A stretch of 64,000 nt of DNA, from positions 217,978 through 281,977 of the forward strand of contig CAJJDO010000114.1 of the NCBI GenBank assembly GCA_905183005.1. Direction: 5' to 3'. The position numbers were made by a program, and so were the translations under genes. Positions 24,921-36,966 of the stretch are shown piece after piece. How positions within the stretch are numbered: position 1 is the stretch's first letter; each line of letters begins with the position of its first letter. The notes under the pieces were generated by a model. That model saw only the letters and a list, made by a program, of their open reading frames with translations, was not told the DNA's origin and did not search any database. This DNA comes from Paramecium pentaurelia. Lineage: Eukaryota > Ciliophora > Oligohymenophorea > Peniculida > Parameciidae.

Positions 24921-26459
24921 TCATTATAATTATCTCATTATCTCAGTAAATTCATTATAATTTACCTATGATATATCAATTTATATATTACCTTTTGTTA
25001 ACCTTTAATATCCTCTAAAGTCTAAATAAACAATTCTTCATTAATCTCAATATGTTTCTTGACACTATTACAAGTAATATACCCTCTTTAATTCTATAAA
25101 TATTTAAAACAAGTTTCTAAATATGTTTATGATAATAAATCTTCAAGATTTAATGCTGCTGATACAAATTCCTTTATATCTAATGCTTCTTTCATTGTTA
25201 CATCTAATTTCTAAAATAATTGTTGAATATCAATATTTATACTCTCATATTCAACTATAGATTTATATAATCGAATAATGTCCTCTTTCTTCAATAATCC
25301 ATCTTAATCAAGGTCTGCATCATTAAATATCTTCTCTAATATACATTCTTCTTCTTAATTGAATTTATTCAGCATAAAAGCTAGAATTACAACATGAAAA
25401 TAATTCCTTTGTTTACATTTTGATAACAAATACAAAGGTTTTATTAAAAAATCTGAATAATTATTTCTTATATCATTTTTTTATAATTATCTTTTAAGTT
25501 CCTCTATTGTTATTCTCTCACTTATTTTCTTCTCTAACATCTTCTTCAATATTTATTTTAAAGAAGGTGAAGTTCCTTCATTAAAATATAATAGGACTAG
25601 GGCATTTTCATTATTTTCTTATTATTTATTGATTTTTATTTAATATGGCATTAATCCAGTTAATAATTAATAAGCAATCATTCCTAAAGCATAAATATCT
25701 TCAGCATAATCTTCTTATGATGGCTCTATTTTAACTTACTCTTTCCCTTAAAATAAACAGGTTGCATCAATCAATTTACAAAATAGACTATTTAAATCAT
25801 TTAATAAATGGAAACTATCTAAAGACAATTTACCATGAACCATTTTTTTAGAATGTAAATAAGAAATAGCCGTTACCATTTAATTTAATAGGATAGTCAC
25901 TTAATTATCCTTTAATTTTCCTTTTAATGAATTTAAACTTCCTCCACTACAATAGTCAGATAACAGATAATATTTATCTGTGTCTTCATAAATATTAGTA
26001 ATTGGACAGATATATTCATTATACTAATATTATTTATTTAAATACCAATCTGTTTTTTTAGATTTTGAGAATAAAATTCTGAGTAGAAGTATCAGATTTA
26101 TTAATAGTCTCTACCCTTTTTTTACTTCCACTAATATTATGTTAGACTATCCTAATTTGTTTATCATCTAATTTTTCTAAAAAAGAATCAGGCCTACCTC
26201 CTAATAAAGTATAGACTCTAAAGAGTCCAGATCTTATTTAGATTGGTTATTTCTATTAATCAAGAATTTTTTTTGTAGAACGAATTGAAATAACTGACTC
26301 ATTTACTGTGTCAGATAAAAAAGTTTTAGCAAGAATAGGAGTTAAAGTTTAAGACTTTTATTATTTTCTATCGATTCTAGTTTTTTCATCAGGTCCTTCA
26401 GTAGATACAACTACTTCTGATTATTTTTTAACTCTCTTTTTTGTGCTACAATTGCCCAT
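24921..26459 (-). CDS. CDPK-like pseudokinase with EF-hands (paralogue A)
   Basis: 496 aa; introns 26024-26045 (22 nt) and 24966-24991 (26 nt); start 26459, stop 24921-24923. It begins MGNCSTKK (probable myristoylation). The kinase-like region lacks a glycine loop. The VAIK Lys position reads RVETI, HRD reads HGK (MVHGKLSLDSF), DFG is replaced by DAT, and no APE is visible. The lobe landmarks DYCSGGSL and EDIYALGMIAYQLLTG are kept. One good EF-hand loop (DLDQDGLLKKED) is followed by degenerate ones. The last 45-nt exon encodes VNYNEFTEIMRQLQ. Phosphotransfer is very unlikely; a Ca2+-responsive scaffold or allosteric partner is inference. This is the most decayed kinase domain of the six. Confidence 0.85.
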
Positions 26460-26926
26460 AACGAATTAATAATATTTATTTATATATTATCTGATAATAA
26501 AAGTTTTGCGTTATTTTATAAGTCTTTATTTGTAAAATATAATTCAAGTACAAAATTTCTTACATTTAATAAAATGAAATAAAGTTTTATTTGCATAAAA
26601 GTAATAAAATATTAGCTAATTATACAAAAAAACAAAACGATCTTATTTATATATATATATCATATAAAATTAAAATGTCAAAACACTTAATGATGATAAT
26701 CTTTTAATAATGTTTTAATTATTTCTCATTAAGTTGAAATTTACAATGTATAAATAAATAATATAAGAAATGAATAAGAATATGATTACAATATCTATAT
26801 AATATATCAAATTGAATGTTACACATATTTAATAATAATCATTCATCTAATTAACAAATGGCGACTTCATAACATAATTCATAATTCTTCATCATTTTCT
26901 CTTTATGTTTAATCCAAACTAAGATA
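26460..26926. other. AT-rich intergenic region, no gene seen
   Basis: It lies between two minus-strand genes. TA runs near 26645-26665; frames in both strands are broken by TGA apart from a short one antisense to the 3' end of the membrane-protein gene. Nothing else is recognised. Confidence 0.5.
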
Positions 26927-27583
26927 TCATAGAATTTATGTACTTCTATATTCCTCTTTAGTTTTTGAACATTATATTAATGAAATCAAAGCAAGCAAAA
27001 TCTCTGCAATTACAAAAAGTATAAGTACTACCAAAAATTACATTGCCATTAATGAACCAATATCATCAGTATAACCTCCAAATATCATATTACAAGTATC
27101 TTTTATTGCTGTATAATTTAACACAATTAATAAGGATAGAATTCCTCTACAAAGTACACAAACTGTAGACATTATCATAAAATAAGTCATAATTTTACCA
27201 GATTTCTATATTATTGAATATATTTGATTACTTATGATACACTAAAGAAACCTAATAAACAAGTGAATATTCTCAATAGATGAACTACAATCAAAGCATT
27301 TAATAAATTCATTAAAGTGAAGTCCTGATCATTTAAAGGTACTCTAGTATCTTCATAAAATATTAATGATTTCTATGCTTCAATATTAATAGGACCAATC
27401 AGATTATAAATAGTTAAAACCTAATTACTTTATGCATTCAATTACTAAATTGACTGTATTAACATTTAAAAATATGTATTATCTTCTCTCAAACCTAAAC
27501 TCACCTTTGATAAGTCTAGTCATGACTTTTTCATTTGGAATTTTTGATTCTATTTCTTCATTCTAAATTAAAGGTTCTTCCAT
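26927..27583 (-). CDS. Four-helix membrane protein, unknown
   Basis: 202 aa from three exons; introns 27483-27504 (22 nt) and 27206-27231 (26 nt); start 27583, stop TGA 26927-26929. A charged N-terminal ~25 residues precede hydrophobic segments around LIQSIQQL...NLIGPI, LLNALIVVHLLRIFTCLLGFF, IMTYFMIMSTVCVLCRGILS and MAMQFLVVLILFVIAEILLA, then a short charged C-tail ending STQIL. The fold resembles small tetraspan proteins but no family was recognised. Its start is 47 bp from the stop of the next upstream pseudokinase gene. Confidence 0.75.
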
Positions 27584-27630
27584 ATATATAAAATAATAAA
27601 TCAAAAATTAGTATTAAATACTTATATCAC

Positions 27631-29188
27631 TCAAACAAGTTCCATCATGGTTTTGGAAAATACTTTAAAAGTGATTCTCTTTGATTTGGTAATTGAAGCA
27701 AACATCTCATCAGCTTATTTTTTATCAACCTAGAAACATTGTATAAATCTTTTCTTATGAATTGATCCTTTACCATTAGACAATAATTTAAATATAGATT
27801 TTAGATTAGGAGTAGTTATCAAAGCTTATCTATCAACAATACATCTAATGAATTCATCACAATCAATTGTACCATTATGATCTGTATCAATTGCTTAAAA
27901 TATTAAATCTACATGTTTTTATGCTTATTCTTTAGATCTTAATTATTAAAATAAAAGTTCACAAATTTCAGCTTTATTTAATTTAGCATCTCCATTTTAA
28001 TCATATTTGTTGAACATTTAATAAATTTCATTTTATTAGTTTTAACAAAATTAACTAACCAAAAATTATAAAAACAATGATTATATAACATTGGCTGGTT
28101 TAATATTAGTTAAAGCATTTACAGATTATTGACTAATTTATTTTGTTTAAGAAACTAATTTTCTATACATAGGTGATTTAATGATTGAATTAAGATCAGA
28201 TCTTATTGATGGATTAAATTAAAGTAATTTATTTAATAATTCTTTTGATCTTGATGAGATTTTATCAAATTATAATTCAGTATATTATATTATACCTTTT
28301 CGTATTTCTGATTTTAATTTGTTTGATTAAGTAGATGAATATGGTAAATTGCCTGTTAAAAGTTTATAAAATATCATTCCTATAGACCAAACATCTCTAG
28401 CTATTGAATAATCTTAATCATTATCAATTATTTCTGGAGCCAAAAATTATAGTTGTTCAAACGTAATCTAAGGTTTTATATAAATTGGTTTTGTATCAGT
28501 GAGTTTAATAAAATAGTTTTCTGATTCATCAATTCTTGAAAAACTATTGTATGTTAAATGACCATGATTAAATCCTTTCATATGTAAATAATTCAATGAT
28601 TCTATCATCTGAACCAAAACTTTCAATGCTATATGCTCATTTATACCCTGACCTTGTTTGATAGATAAGGTACTTAATCTTCCTCCACTACAATAATCAT
28701 GTATTATATGAATAGTTTCATCGTCTTAATACATCTCATGTGTTTAAGCAATGTTAGGATGTGACTAATATTCTTTATATTAAAAATACTAAAGGATTTG
28801 CAATAATATTATCTATATATTGTTTGGTTTATTTATCATCTAATCTAAGTGTCTCCATTATTCTTATTCTTCCAGTCAAATTGTTCTATATAATCTATAT
28901 ATTTTCATTTGATGTCTTGCTTTAGATTTAAACTAAATTATCCTTATTGCTATTTGAAATAATTGAATAAACTTTAGACAATTTACAAGTTTGAATAAGA
29001 ATGAAATTATGAATGTTAAGAGATTAATCAGTTTACAAAAACTTTTCTTTCTTTTTTTTCTCTTGAACAGATTCTTGAGTTTGAATTGATTGATTTTTTG
29101 AATGATGAGCCTGTAAAGTTTTTTACATTTGCTTTTTTTATTAATTTTCTTGGTTTGCCTTTTTCAGTTTCTGAGTACAAGACCCCAT
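27631..29188 (-). CDS. CDPK-like pseudokinase with two EF-hands (paralogue B)
   Basis: 510 aa; one intron 28765-28789 (25 nt); start 29188, stop TGA 27631-27633. Begins MGSCTQKLKK. N-lobe remnant: NLTGRIRIMETLRL (VAIK Lys lost). DYCSGGRL is kept. HRD becomes HGH (NHGHLTYNSF) and DFG becomes DTK, yet FLAPEII, RDVWSIGMIFYKLLTG and the C-lobe are conserved. EF-hand 1 is D-Q-N-G-D-A (Gly6 replaced by Ala) and EF-hand 2 is DTDHNGTIDCDE. The C-terminus VFSKTMMELV matches the final micro-exon of the paralogues, but the intron there is absent. Catalytic activity is unlikely; the protein is probably membrane-anchored and Ca2+-binding. Confidence 0.88.
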
Positions 29189-29357
29189 TCTTGATTTTAA
29201 TAATTTATTGAAAGCAAATATGATAATAATAGAATGATATGAAATTACTATTCATACAATAAGTATATATATGAAACTCTTACTGTCTATCCATTTCTAT
29301 CAAAATAAGCTTGGTTAATTTATAATAATTATTTTTATATTATATTTTTTGGTCAAA

Positions 29358-29862
29358 ATGATGATCAATACATAAGATGATAAATAAATTACTATTCCTG
29401 TCCCAATTTTATAGAAGTTTAGTAAAACTTATTCTCAAATTCAAGGTAATAACTAAATTCATTATCTTAGAAAACTCTAGAAACAAGACTATTTTGAATT
29501 TAAAAGTAGAAAGTGTAATTGTTAATAAAGTCATTGAATTTCTCTAAAAATTATTATCCTCTGACATTTCTGTAATCCCAAAACCTGTTCCTAATGGAAA
29601 AATTGAGACTTATTTGAATGAGACAGAATGCAATTTCTTAAGATCAATTACACCTATTGAAAGACAATTCATATTAAAATTTGCAGATGACTTAGGCTTT
29701 GAACATTTATCTAATTTAATGTTAGCATCATTTGCTTGTGAATTTGTAGGCTGTACAACATAAGAGTTCTTGAAAAAATGTAATATTATTAATGTAGAAT
29801 ATACACTGGAATTAGAAAAAGATATATAAAAGTAATACGATACAATAATCAAAAGAAATTGA
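29358..29862 (+). CDS. Skp1-like protein (divergent)
   Basis: 159 aa; intron 29446-29470 (25 nt); ATG 29358, TGA 29860-29862. Its length matches Skp1 (~160 aa). The N-terminal half is BTB/POZ-like (VIVNKVIEFLQKLL). The C-terminal half, with RQFILKFADDLGFEHL, NLMLASFACEFVG and TTQEFLKKCNI, follows the Skp1 dimerisation/F-box-binding helices (compare the DLLLAANYL, LLDLTC and TPEEIRKTFNI pattern of the family). Skp1 bridges cullin-1 and F-box proteins in SCF ubiquitin ligases. Sequence is divergent, so it may be a paralogue with restricted F-box partners rather than the main Skp1. Confidence 0.65.
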
Positions 29863-30362
29863 AAGAATGATTAGTTTTATTTAAAAATAATAGTTATATC
29901 ATTATTATTTTATCCTATCATGTCTTCCTAATAATATTGAAATAAATCAAATAAATACTCTCTTTATATTCAATATATTATTTATACTTATAGTTTTCAC
30001 TTCTCTATAGAGAATAGAGTTTAAAATTAATCAAAATTTTAAATACAAATTTGATTATGTCCTAATCATGAGAGCATTTAATAGTTAAATGAGATAATTG
30101 ACAATTTAATAATATATAATTACATTTGGATATTATTATATTACAAAATGATCCAAAAATGGATATGTATAATAAATATTTAGAAATTAATACAAGTCTT
30201 AATAAATAATAAATCAAATCTGAATAATAATAAAAATTTTCATTTTATTTAGAATATCTTTTTGATATATCAATAAGAAGATGTTGAATATTTGCTACTT
30301 TATATTTATATTTATTATTATAATTATTTAAATTATTCTAAATTATTGATGTATTTATTTAT
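29863..30362. other. Intergenic region with one possible 42-aa ORF
   Basis: AT-rich gap between convergent genes. A plus-strand frame 30159-30287 (MDMYNKYLEINTSL..., ending IRRC and TGA) has Paramecium-like composition with TAA Gln codons. No upstream exon joins it convincingly. Treated as a weak candidate only; nothing else is seen. Confidence 0.3.
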
Positions 30363-31265
30363 TCATTTTAGAATTACATAGATAACTCCACATAATCCAA
30401 TTAAGATGAATATTAGAACCATATCCAAACAAAACTTATTTGGTTGTCTATACTTTACAACAATTTTCTTCAACTAACTATTCTATTTGTATAATTCTTC
30501 ATTAGTTTTATCTACTTAAACAGTCAATTTGTCTATTTAATTTGTAGTATAATCAATTTTCTATTTAAATAATATCAAAATAATACTTGACCAATTTTCT
30601 AAGCATTCTCTTTCCATTATTAAGTACCATCAATAAGAATATCAAGTTATTTATCCATTATTTCATCATTTTATTTAAATTTCTACATAGCATCTTTTTC
30701 CTCTTGAGTCATTTATTATGATGGTGGTGGCTTTCTACCATCTTGATCCATCAATTTCATCTTTAAAGCACTCACTGTTTCTACACTATTGTTAGTTTAT
30801 TATAAATCAATGACTGCATTTGGATCTAATAATTGTTGTAAATCATAAAGTTATTATCTATAGTTTGAATAGATCTTTTGTTTGGCTTGGATATTTTATT
30901 CAGGGTATTTCTTATAATTTATGAATTATTAATACCTTTTTATCTTTAGATTATTTTCTCAAAGCATCATTCAACTTATCTAACAAACTTTCAATATCAG
31001 TTATTAAGTCTTTTATTTCAACGTCTATTTTTATTGTCTCAACATTCCTTTAAACATTAGCATATTTTTATTTTTATTCAATTTTCGATCTCAACTAAAA
31101 CAACAATGTATGGATTGAATCCTTTAAACTGGTAAAATCATCTCCAGCCTTTTTTTCTATAAAGAAATATAAATATTTTATACAAGCTGCTGCTGTTCCA
31201 CCTAATTCTTTATCAATACTCATTAGTTTATCTAAATAAAATTGAACATGTAAAGATGCTGCCAT
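30363..31265 (-). CDS. Tail-anchored SNARE-like protein (Qc/syntaxin-type)
   Basis: 283 aa in three exons; introns 30911-30935 (25 nt) and 30561-30586 (26 nt); start 31265, stop TGA 30363-30365. The N-terminal ~115 residues are helical (possible Habc-like bundle). The SNARE-like motif lies at about residues 190-255 (DEIMDKQLDIL...NQIDKLTVQVDKTNEEL). A single C-terminal membrane anchor (LDMVLIFILIGLCGVIYVIL) ends with K. SNAREs drive vesicle fusion by four-helix bundles. Aligned to SNAP-25 or syntaxin-6 types (E/KIDxQNxQID), the zero-layer Gln position reads Thr (KIDYTTNQID). The tail-anchored class is clear; the exact SNARE subtype is uncertain. Confidence 0.7.
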
Positions 31266-31712
31266 TATCAAATTTAGTTATAAATTATAATTATAGAAAT
31301 CTTATAATTTTGAATAAAAATGTTCCATAATTTACACTTAAAAGAAGAAATGATTTCAATATCGAGATGAATGTTCTTAAATTGAACATCTCATATATTC
31401 AAAAAATTATCAACCCTTTATAAATGAGATTATAATTTTATTGAATATATTTTGAATTCTTTTTGTTGAGTTCCAACTTAAAAAAATTGATTATCGATAT
31501 TCTACAATTTCATCATAAATATATAATTATACTATTATATTAAAAGAGAATTGAATCCAACAAGTAATCTTCTAATACTTATTGTTATAACTTTTAATTC
31601 TCCATTTCTAAATAAAAATAAAGGGAAGTTAATTCATTATGAAATTCATTGAAATTCTGATAGACTTTATCTATTATTTGATTTATTTTTATTAATAATT
31701 TTAACGAATAAT
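31266..31712. other. AT-rich divergent intergenic region, no gene seen
   Basis: It lies between the divergent SNARE-like and coiled-coil genes and presumably holds both promoters. A small imperfect inverted repeat (GATGTTCAATTT versus AAATTGAACATC-type pairing) occurs near 31365-31390. No open frame with coding composition was found. Confidence 0.5.
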
Positions 31713-32337
31713 ATGAAATCAACTATTTCTAGTATCTCTAGTATATCAAATAATTGCAGAGCTATTTGCAAATCTGAATAATCTATCACTCCTCTAAAAG
31801 TACCTTATAAGTATAATTAAATATTTACTTTTTAGAGGTGGTTCTCAATTAAATTGTCTATCCAAAAAATCCTATAATTATGGGAATTTAATAGAATCTG
31901 TTTTAATTGAGTATAAATAATTATGCTCATGGATTATTAGTGAAATCACTTAATAATTAGATTAAAATCAAATAATATCCAAAATAAACACATAATTGTA
32001 ATAATTTGACAGATTTCTTTCTAAAAAATTGGATAGCTACACACAAGAATTATCAATTCTAAAAATGATTCATTCAGAAAATTAAATCACTATCAATTAA
32101 TTAAATATTACAAAAGAAGATCTCAAAGTAAAATTAAAATAAGTCTCAAATAATTTTAGTGATTAGTTTTCTACATATACACCACTTAAAAATAAATAAA
32201 ATTATTCTATCGAATTAATAACCAAATAACCATTAAGAAATATTAGTTATTCATTATAGGAATCTAATCATGATAAAGAAAACATAGATATCTATTTAAC
32301 AAAGAAAGTTTCCCTTAAACCAAAATTTAAAATTTGA
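31713..32337 (+). CDS. Small coiled-coil protein, unknown
   Basis: 199 aa; intron 31811-31835 (25 nt); ATG 31713, TGA 32335-32337. The N-terminus is Ser-rich (KSTISSISSISNN). Residues ~55-140 are Gln/Leu/Ile-rich with coiled-coil character, and the C-terminus is basic (LTKKVSLKPKFKI). No signal peptide or membrane segment. No family recognised. Frame continuity across the intron and heavy TAA/TAG-Gln use support a real gene. Confidence 0.7.
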
Positions 32338-32468
32338 TTCTATTAAAATTGAATGATTGTTAATAAAAATTTATTATTTATTCTTATTCATAATTATTAA
32401 TAAATATTACAAATCTATTAAATATATATATATGTAAATAATTAATTGATTTTATACATTTATATATA

Positions 32469-33601
32469 TCAATTAAATGTCTTCCTCACATCTTCAACTT
32501 CTTTAAGAAAGATATTCAATGATTTCTCCCAATTACCAAATTTCTTATTAATAATCTCAATTTTATCCATTGTCAAAACCCTTGGAACAACATAAGAAAT
32601 TGTGATCGTTTATTTTACCTATCATTGTTTATCAATAATATTACTTAATTTATTCTTCCCTTTACTAAATTTTTACTGATTGTTCTCATCACTAATCTTT
32701 CAATGTCATTTAAGGGTAACTCTGAAACTTAAGCTAATTCTTCAAAAGTACAAACCCTATTATTTTTAGGTAAAGAAAATGCTAATTCAAGAAATGCCAT
32801 TATTCTAATTTTTTCATTTAGAACTTGAAAATTTGGAAAATATCCTTTTCTCTCTTCATTCCATTAGAAGCTATTCAATTCTCTAACACTTCCTCTATTA
32901 AAAATATCTAACAATTGATAAACCCAATTATATTAAGCACTTTCTTTTAAACTAACTAAAACTGGTTATTGTAATAATTCACTGAAATTATAGATATTTG
33001 GTGAAATCAAAACTGCAAGTGCCATCTCATAGGAGAGTTGTACCTTTTATTCTTGTAACATATCCTAATCATTTGTATATGCAAGATATTATAAAGCATT
33101 AACATAGAATTCTTCATAGATATTCTTAATTTTATAGAAATTATATGCCAAATAGTATAGCATTGAATATACAAGTGGATCAACCTCCTATAATTTTTCA
33201 CTCTTTTGTTTGTATTATTTTAATAATTCATCAACTTCTTATAATTATCCCTATTATAACTTAAAGAAGGCAATTAAAATATCAATGACTAATTGAGGTT
33301 ATTCATCCAATTTAAATTATTTAAGGAAATCTATTCTGCTTTGAAAATCTCCATACTATTCTGCAGTCTTAATGAGAATACGCACTAATTTCATTTCATC
33401 AATTTCCTGATAAAATTTCTTAACAAAACCCTCAAAAAGATCTTTCAAATGGGTTCCTTAATTTACTTAAGGATCCTTTATATAGACCAATAATTAATCA
33501 CTTAGCTATTTCCACAATCTAGATTCCTAGTATACTCTCATGCTATCAATGATAGTTAAGAGATGTGGAAATGCATTTTAGTGTTAATTCAAAATATTCA
33601 T
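32469..33601 (-). CDS. RPN9: 26S proteasome regulatory subunit Rpn9/PSMD13 (PCI domain)
   Basis: 368 aa (human PSMD13 is 376); intron 32619-32644 (26 nt); start 33601, stop TGA 32469-32471. The N-terminal ~200 residues are helical TPR-like repeats. A PCI/winged-helix region follows with RIMAFLELAFSLPKNNRV, FEELAQVSELPLNDIERLVMR and KGRINQV. The C-terminus has YVVPRVLTMDKIEIINKK and WEKSLN, matching the conserved VxPRVLxxxQI...W family signature. Rpn9 is a scaffold subunit of the 19S lid. The upstream gene on the same strand stops only 40 bp before this start. Confidence 0.9.
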
Positions 33602-33641
33602 TTTTTAATTAATTTATTTAATAATATTTGAAAATAAAAAA

Positions 33642-35903
33642 TCAGATTGGGATTGCTAAATTTTTTTATACTTATTATATATTATGTTATATTGTTGCTT
33701 GATGAGAATTTGAATATAATCTTATTACAAATTAAAGACCTTCTTTACATTCCTTTAAGGTTGCACTCTTAGCAATAGCTCCAAGCACATCCCATAATTT
33801 AATAACAACATCTGAATTCATAGTGTTATGCATTTTAGTTAATAAATCGATCAATAAATCGATGTTTCTAATTTAACACACTTATTTAGTATATAATAAG
33901 TAAAATTAGCCAGGACATTTAAATTAAAGTAAATTAGTGATTGATTTAAGAACATATTTTGGATTGAACAAACTAGGAAACAATATTAAATTTATGCAAT
34001 CACAATCTAGGATTAGTTTAGATAAATATATATCTACATCTGTTTCACCTTAAATTGATTACATGAGACCAATTAATTCTTCAACATCATTATAATAAAA
34101 ACATTAAACAATTCTAATAATAAGAGACAATCTTGTATTCTATTTATTATGTATCTAATTTAATTATTTTCTTAATATATTATTGATTACTTAATTTTCA
34201 ATTAATCTATTATTATATTCTGACACATATTAGTCATGATAAATCTATTATTGATTCCATAATTTTGATTGAGGTACTTATTTAATACTGTATTGATTAA
34301 TTTAGATTATCTAATTAATAAGATTTTTAATAAATTAATTCTGTTATTCAGTTAGTTGTCTTTTGATACTTACCCATTCTTTTAATTTATTTATATTGAA
34401 TACAGTTTTGATCTACAAAATTGTTACAGTTAATTTTAGAAATAATTACATTACATTAATTAAATATTAATCTTGATCACTAATTTTTAAATTAGGAAGT
34501 AGAGTGATAATTTCATAATACAAATCCAATATAATATTGTTATCATTATTCATACAATTCTAAATAAAATTAGTTATTATGTGTATGTTATTTTATGTTT
34601 TAATAATAAAATCATTAAAATTAGGTATTGTTTTTATTATGGGAATTAATTGAAAATGTTAGTAAGGCATTTAATTATTTTCTTATGCTGTTAAAATCTA
34701 AGCAAATCTATAATCTTCATTTATACAACCTAAATCCCAGACATTACATAAATTACTAATCATTCTTTATAAATATTGATTGCTATCATTAAATGGAGAT
34801 TGACTTGGACTCTAAATTTTTATTGGAGATGCTTTAGGTTAGGTAATTTTATTTGCATGCATTTCTTCTTCTATTGATGAATTCATCCATTTCTTAATGA
34901 GTTTTTATTCTAGATCTGCTATAATTTGATCTTTCTATTATAATTATTAAGTTAAATTAGTAATCACTTATTTATTTTTTGCCTCATGCTAAAATAAATC
35001 AAAATTTTCAGTTGCCTTCTATTTTAATTATTATATCTATTTTTCTAATTCTTTTTATTTGACTGTGAATTATTGCAATTTCAAATTTACTAATTCATTT
35101 ATTCGATTTTCAGCTGATTATGTTATCTCTGAAGCCATCTTATGAAATTTGGATTATTATTATTAAGTAACCGAGATATCTTATTCATATGAGATAGATT
35201 AATTATGAGGAGTATTATGATTTACAGTAGGTGCATCTTAAATATCTCTTAGAGCAGTCAGTAACAATCCCAATAATCCTAAATGACGAGTATGAATTTA
35301 AAGTTTATTCAATGATAAAAGTTATCCATCTTCAGAAATCAAGTCTTTTATGAGAGTTTTTAATTTAATATTCAATTTTTCATTTAGATGATGATCCTCT
35401 ATGATTTCTGGATATTCATTAAATAAAGCTTTAATAAAATAGGTTACAGGCACTTTATCCCAAGAATCACAAATTAATTTAGTATTTGTATTTCTTGAAC
35501 TATTAGTATGCATATGTTCATGTAGGAAGTGCTTTTTAAGAAATAAATTCACTTCTTTATTAGTGATAATATAATCTATATATTATGCATCTTAAAACAT
35601 TGATTAAGATCGATGAGTAATGAGAATGCTCTCTTAATAATATATTAAATTTATTACTATTTATTGGAGATTATGTAGATTAAGCACTTGGTGATCTCAT
35701 ATCTGATTAATTGGTTTGCACTTACAATGGTTTGGATTCTTTTCGTCGAAGAACTTCAGGGTATTTGAATTTGATATCATTTTCTTTTGTACTCATGGGA
35801 CTTCTCTGTTGAGTATGATGTTGTATTTTGCCTTTGAGAATACTATTATCAGAATGCTCTTTTATTGTTATTTATGATTACTTCTTTGAAAAGCCTTGTT
35901 CAT
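33642..35903 (-). CDS. 737-aa protein with central coiled coil, unknown
   Basis: Three exons: start 35903, introns 35859-35881 (23 nt) and 35633-35657 (25 nt), stop TGA 33642-33644. The N-terminal ~90 residues are polar and Ser/Pro-rich (RSPSAQ..., QSPIN). A folded stretch follows with LFLKKHFLHEH, KLICDSWDKVPVTYFIKALF and RHLGLLGLLLTALRDI, then a predicted coiled coil of ~110 residues. The long helical C-terminal half may be ARM/HEAT-like, ending DVLGAIAKSATLKECKEGL...LAIPI. The 33-nt segment 34341-34373 has GT...AG ends but is in frame without TGA, so it was left as coding. No family recognised. Confidence 0.75.
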
Positions 35904-36025
35904 AACTAACTGTTAAAATAATTAAAATGTAAATTATATGAAATTATATGAAATTACCAATTACCAATTACAAATCTACAAACTACATACTTCACCCTTC
36001 AATTCTAATTCTAATACATTAATCA

Positions 36026-36591
36026 ATGATATTAAGTTAATTTAAATAATAATAATATTAAATCTTATTGGAACCCTAAAATTATTCAATATATCATCTT
36101 ATTGTATAATTAGTAATATTGCTAAAATAACTTAATTTGTATTTCATAAATTCAGAATGAAAATCACTATTTGTTATTGTTCTAATAAATTATTTATATA
36201 TTAAAAGTATTTATAAAAAATATATTGTGAAATATAATATTTAATCTCTTTTTGATAGTCATATCAAGTACCTTTTGAGTCAATATATAAAAGAAAATAA
36301 GAAATAGATATAACTAATGAAAATATATTTTTAATTGATTCAGATTAACCAAAAAAAGTTAAGAATATTCAAATAAAAAGGAATATTAATTTTAAGTATT
36401 TCAAAGCAACTTAATGTAAGAATATACAAAATTAAATGCTTGATTCTTTAATCTAATTTTTAATACTCAATTAATAATTTTCATATTATAAGGAAGTAAC
36501 AATCTCTTTCTAGCGAAATTCAGTCTTTCTTCTAAGAAATAACTAGGAAATGATGATGTCTAATTGCATAACTTTTTAATTGACTCAATGA
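36026..36591 (+). CDS. Probable gene with unresolved exon structure
   Basis: A final exon-like frame 36259-36591 reads YQVPFESIYKRKQEID, then DSDQPKKVKNIQIKRN, and ends ITFQLTQ before TGA 36589-36591. It has strong coding composition and is preceded by GATAG, a good 3' splice site. Upstream, ATG 36026 opens MILSQFKQQQYQILLEPQ. No set of normal GT...AG introns joined the two without a TGA, so the start and middle are uncertain; a sequencing error, decay or an unusual intron are possible. No family recognised. The gene lies just upstream of the U5 snRNA. Confidence 0.4.
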
Positions 36592-36706
36592 AAAGGAGGG
36601 AAGAAATATTTTAATTTTAAATAATTTAATACAATTATTAAAACCCATAAAATGAGAAAATTGAATTTTATATTTAAGTAAATTATACTTATTATAAAAC
36701 TTATTC

Positions 36707-36820
36707 ATCACCGAGCTCAACCTATAACGTGCTAATTTTTCGCCTTTTACTAAAGATTACCGTGGGTTGGGCTCATACCGGTGACTTACATAAATTTTTA
36801 GAGGTCGAAAGACCCCCCCA
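36707..36820 (+). ncRNA. U5: U5 spliceosomal snRNA
   Basis: The invariant U5 loop 1 is present: TTTCGCCTTTTACTAAAGAT at 36738-36757. It is followed by TACCGTGG, as in other U5 RNAs (ACTAAAGATTTCCGTGG in human). GAGCTCAACC (36713-36722) pairs with GGTTGGGCTC, and CACC near 36709 pairs with GGTG after CATACC, giving the long 5' stem. An Sm-site-like AAATTTTTAG follows at about 36792-36801, then a 3' hairpin GGTC-GAAA-GACC at 36803-36814. U5 aligns exons during splicing, fitting a genome full of 22-33-nt introns. Ends are estimated within a few bases. The region is much less AT-rich than its flanks. Confidence 0.92.
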
Positions 36821-36966
36821 CATTTGTATTTAATTAAACAAACGAAATATATATATATATTTATCATTCTTATTGAATTTTTTTTAAAGATTTTTAATTT
36901 GATATTGTTTAATGAGTATAAATGAATTTAAGATTCAAATGATTTTATATATATTTTTTATATATA

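Noticed and set aside
26862..27010. Short plus-strand ORF beginning MATSQHN
   Set aside because: It is short, antisense to the 3' end of the membrane-protein gene, and has no supporting feature.
34341..34373. Possible 33-nt intron in the 737-aa gene
   Set aside because: It has GT...AG ends but is a multiple of three with no in-frame TGA, and its translation fits the flanking coding sequence, so it was left as exon.
36532..36720. Minus-strand 62-aa ORF
   Set aside because: It overlaps the U5 5' stem and the antisense of a better plus-strand frame.
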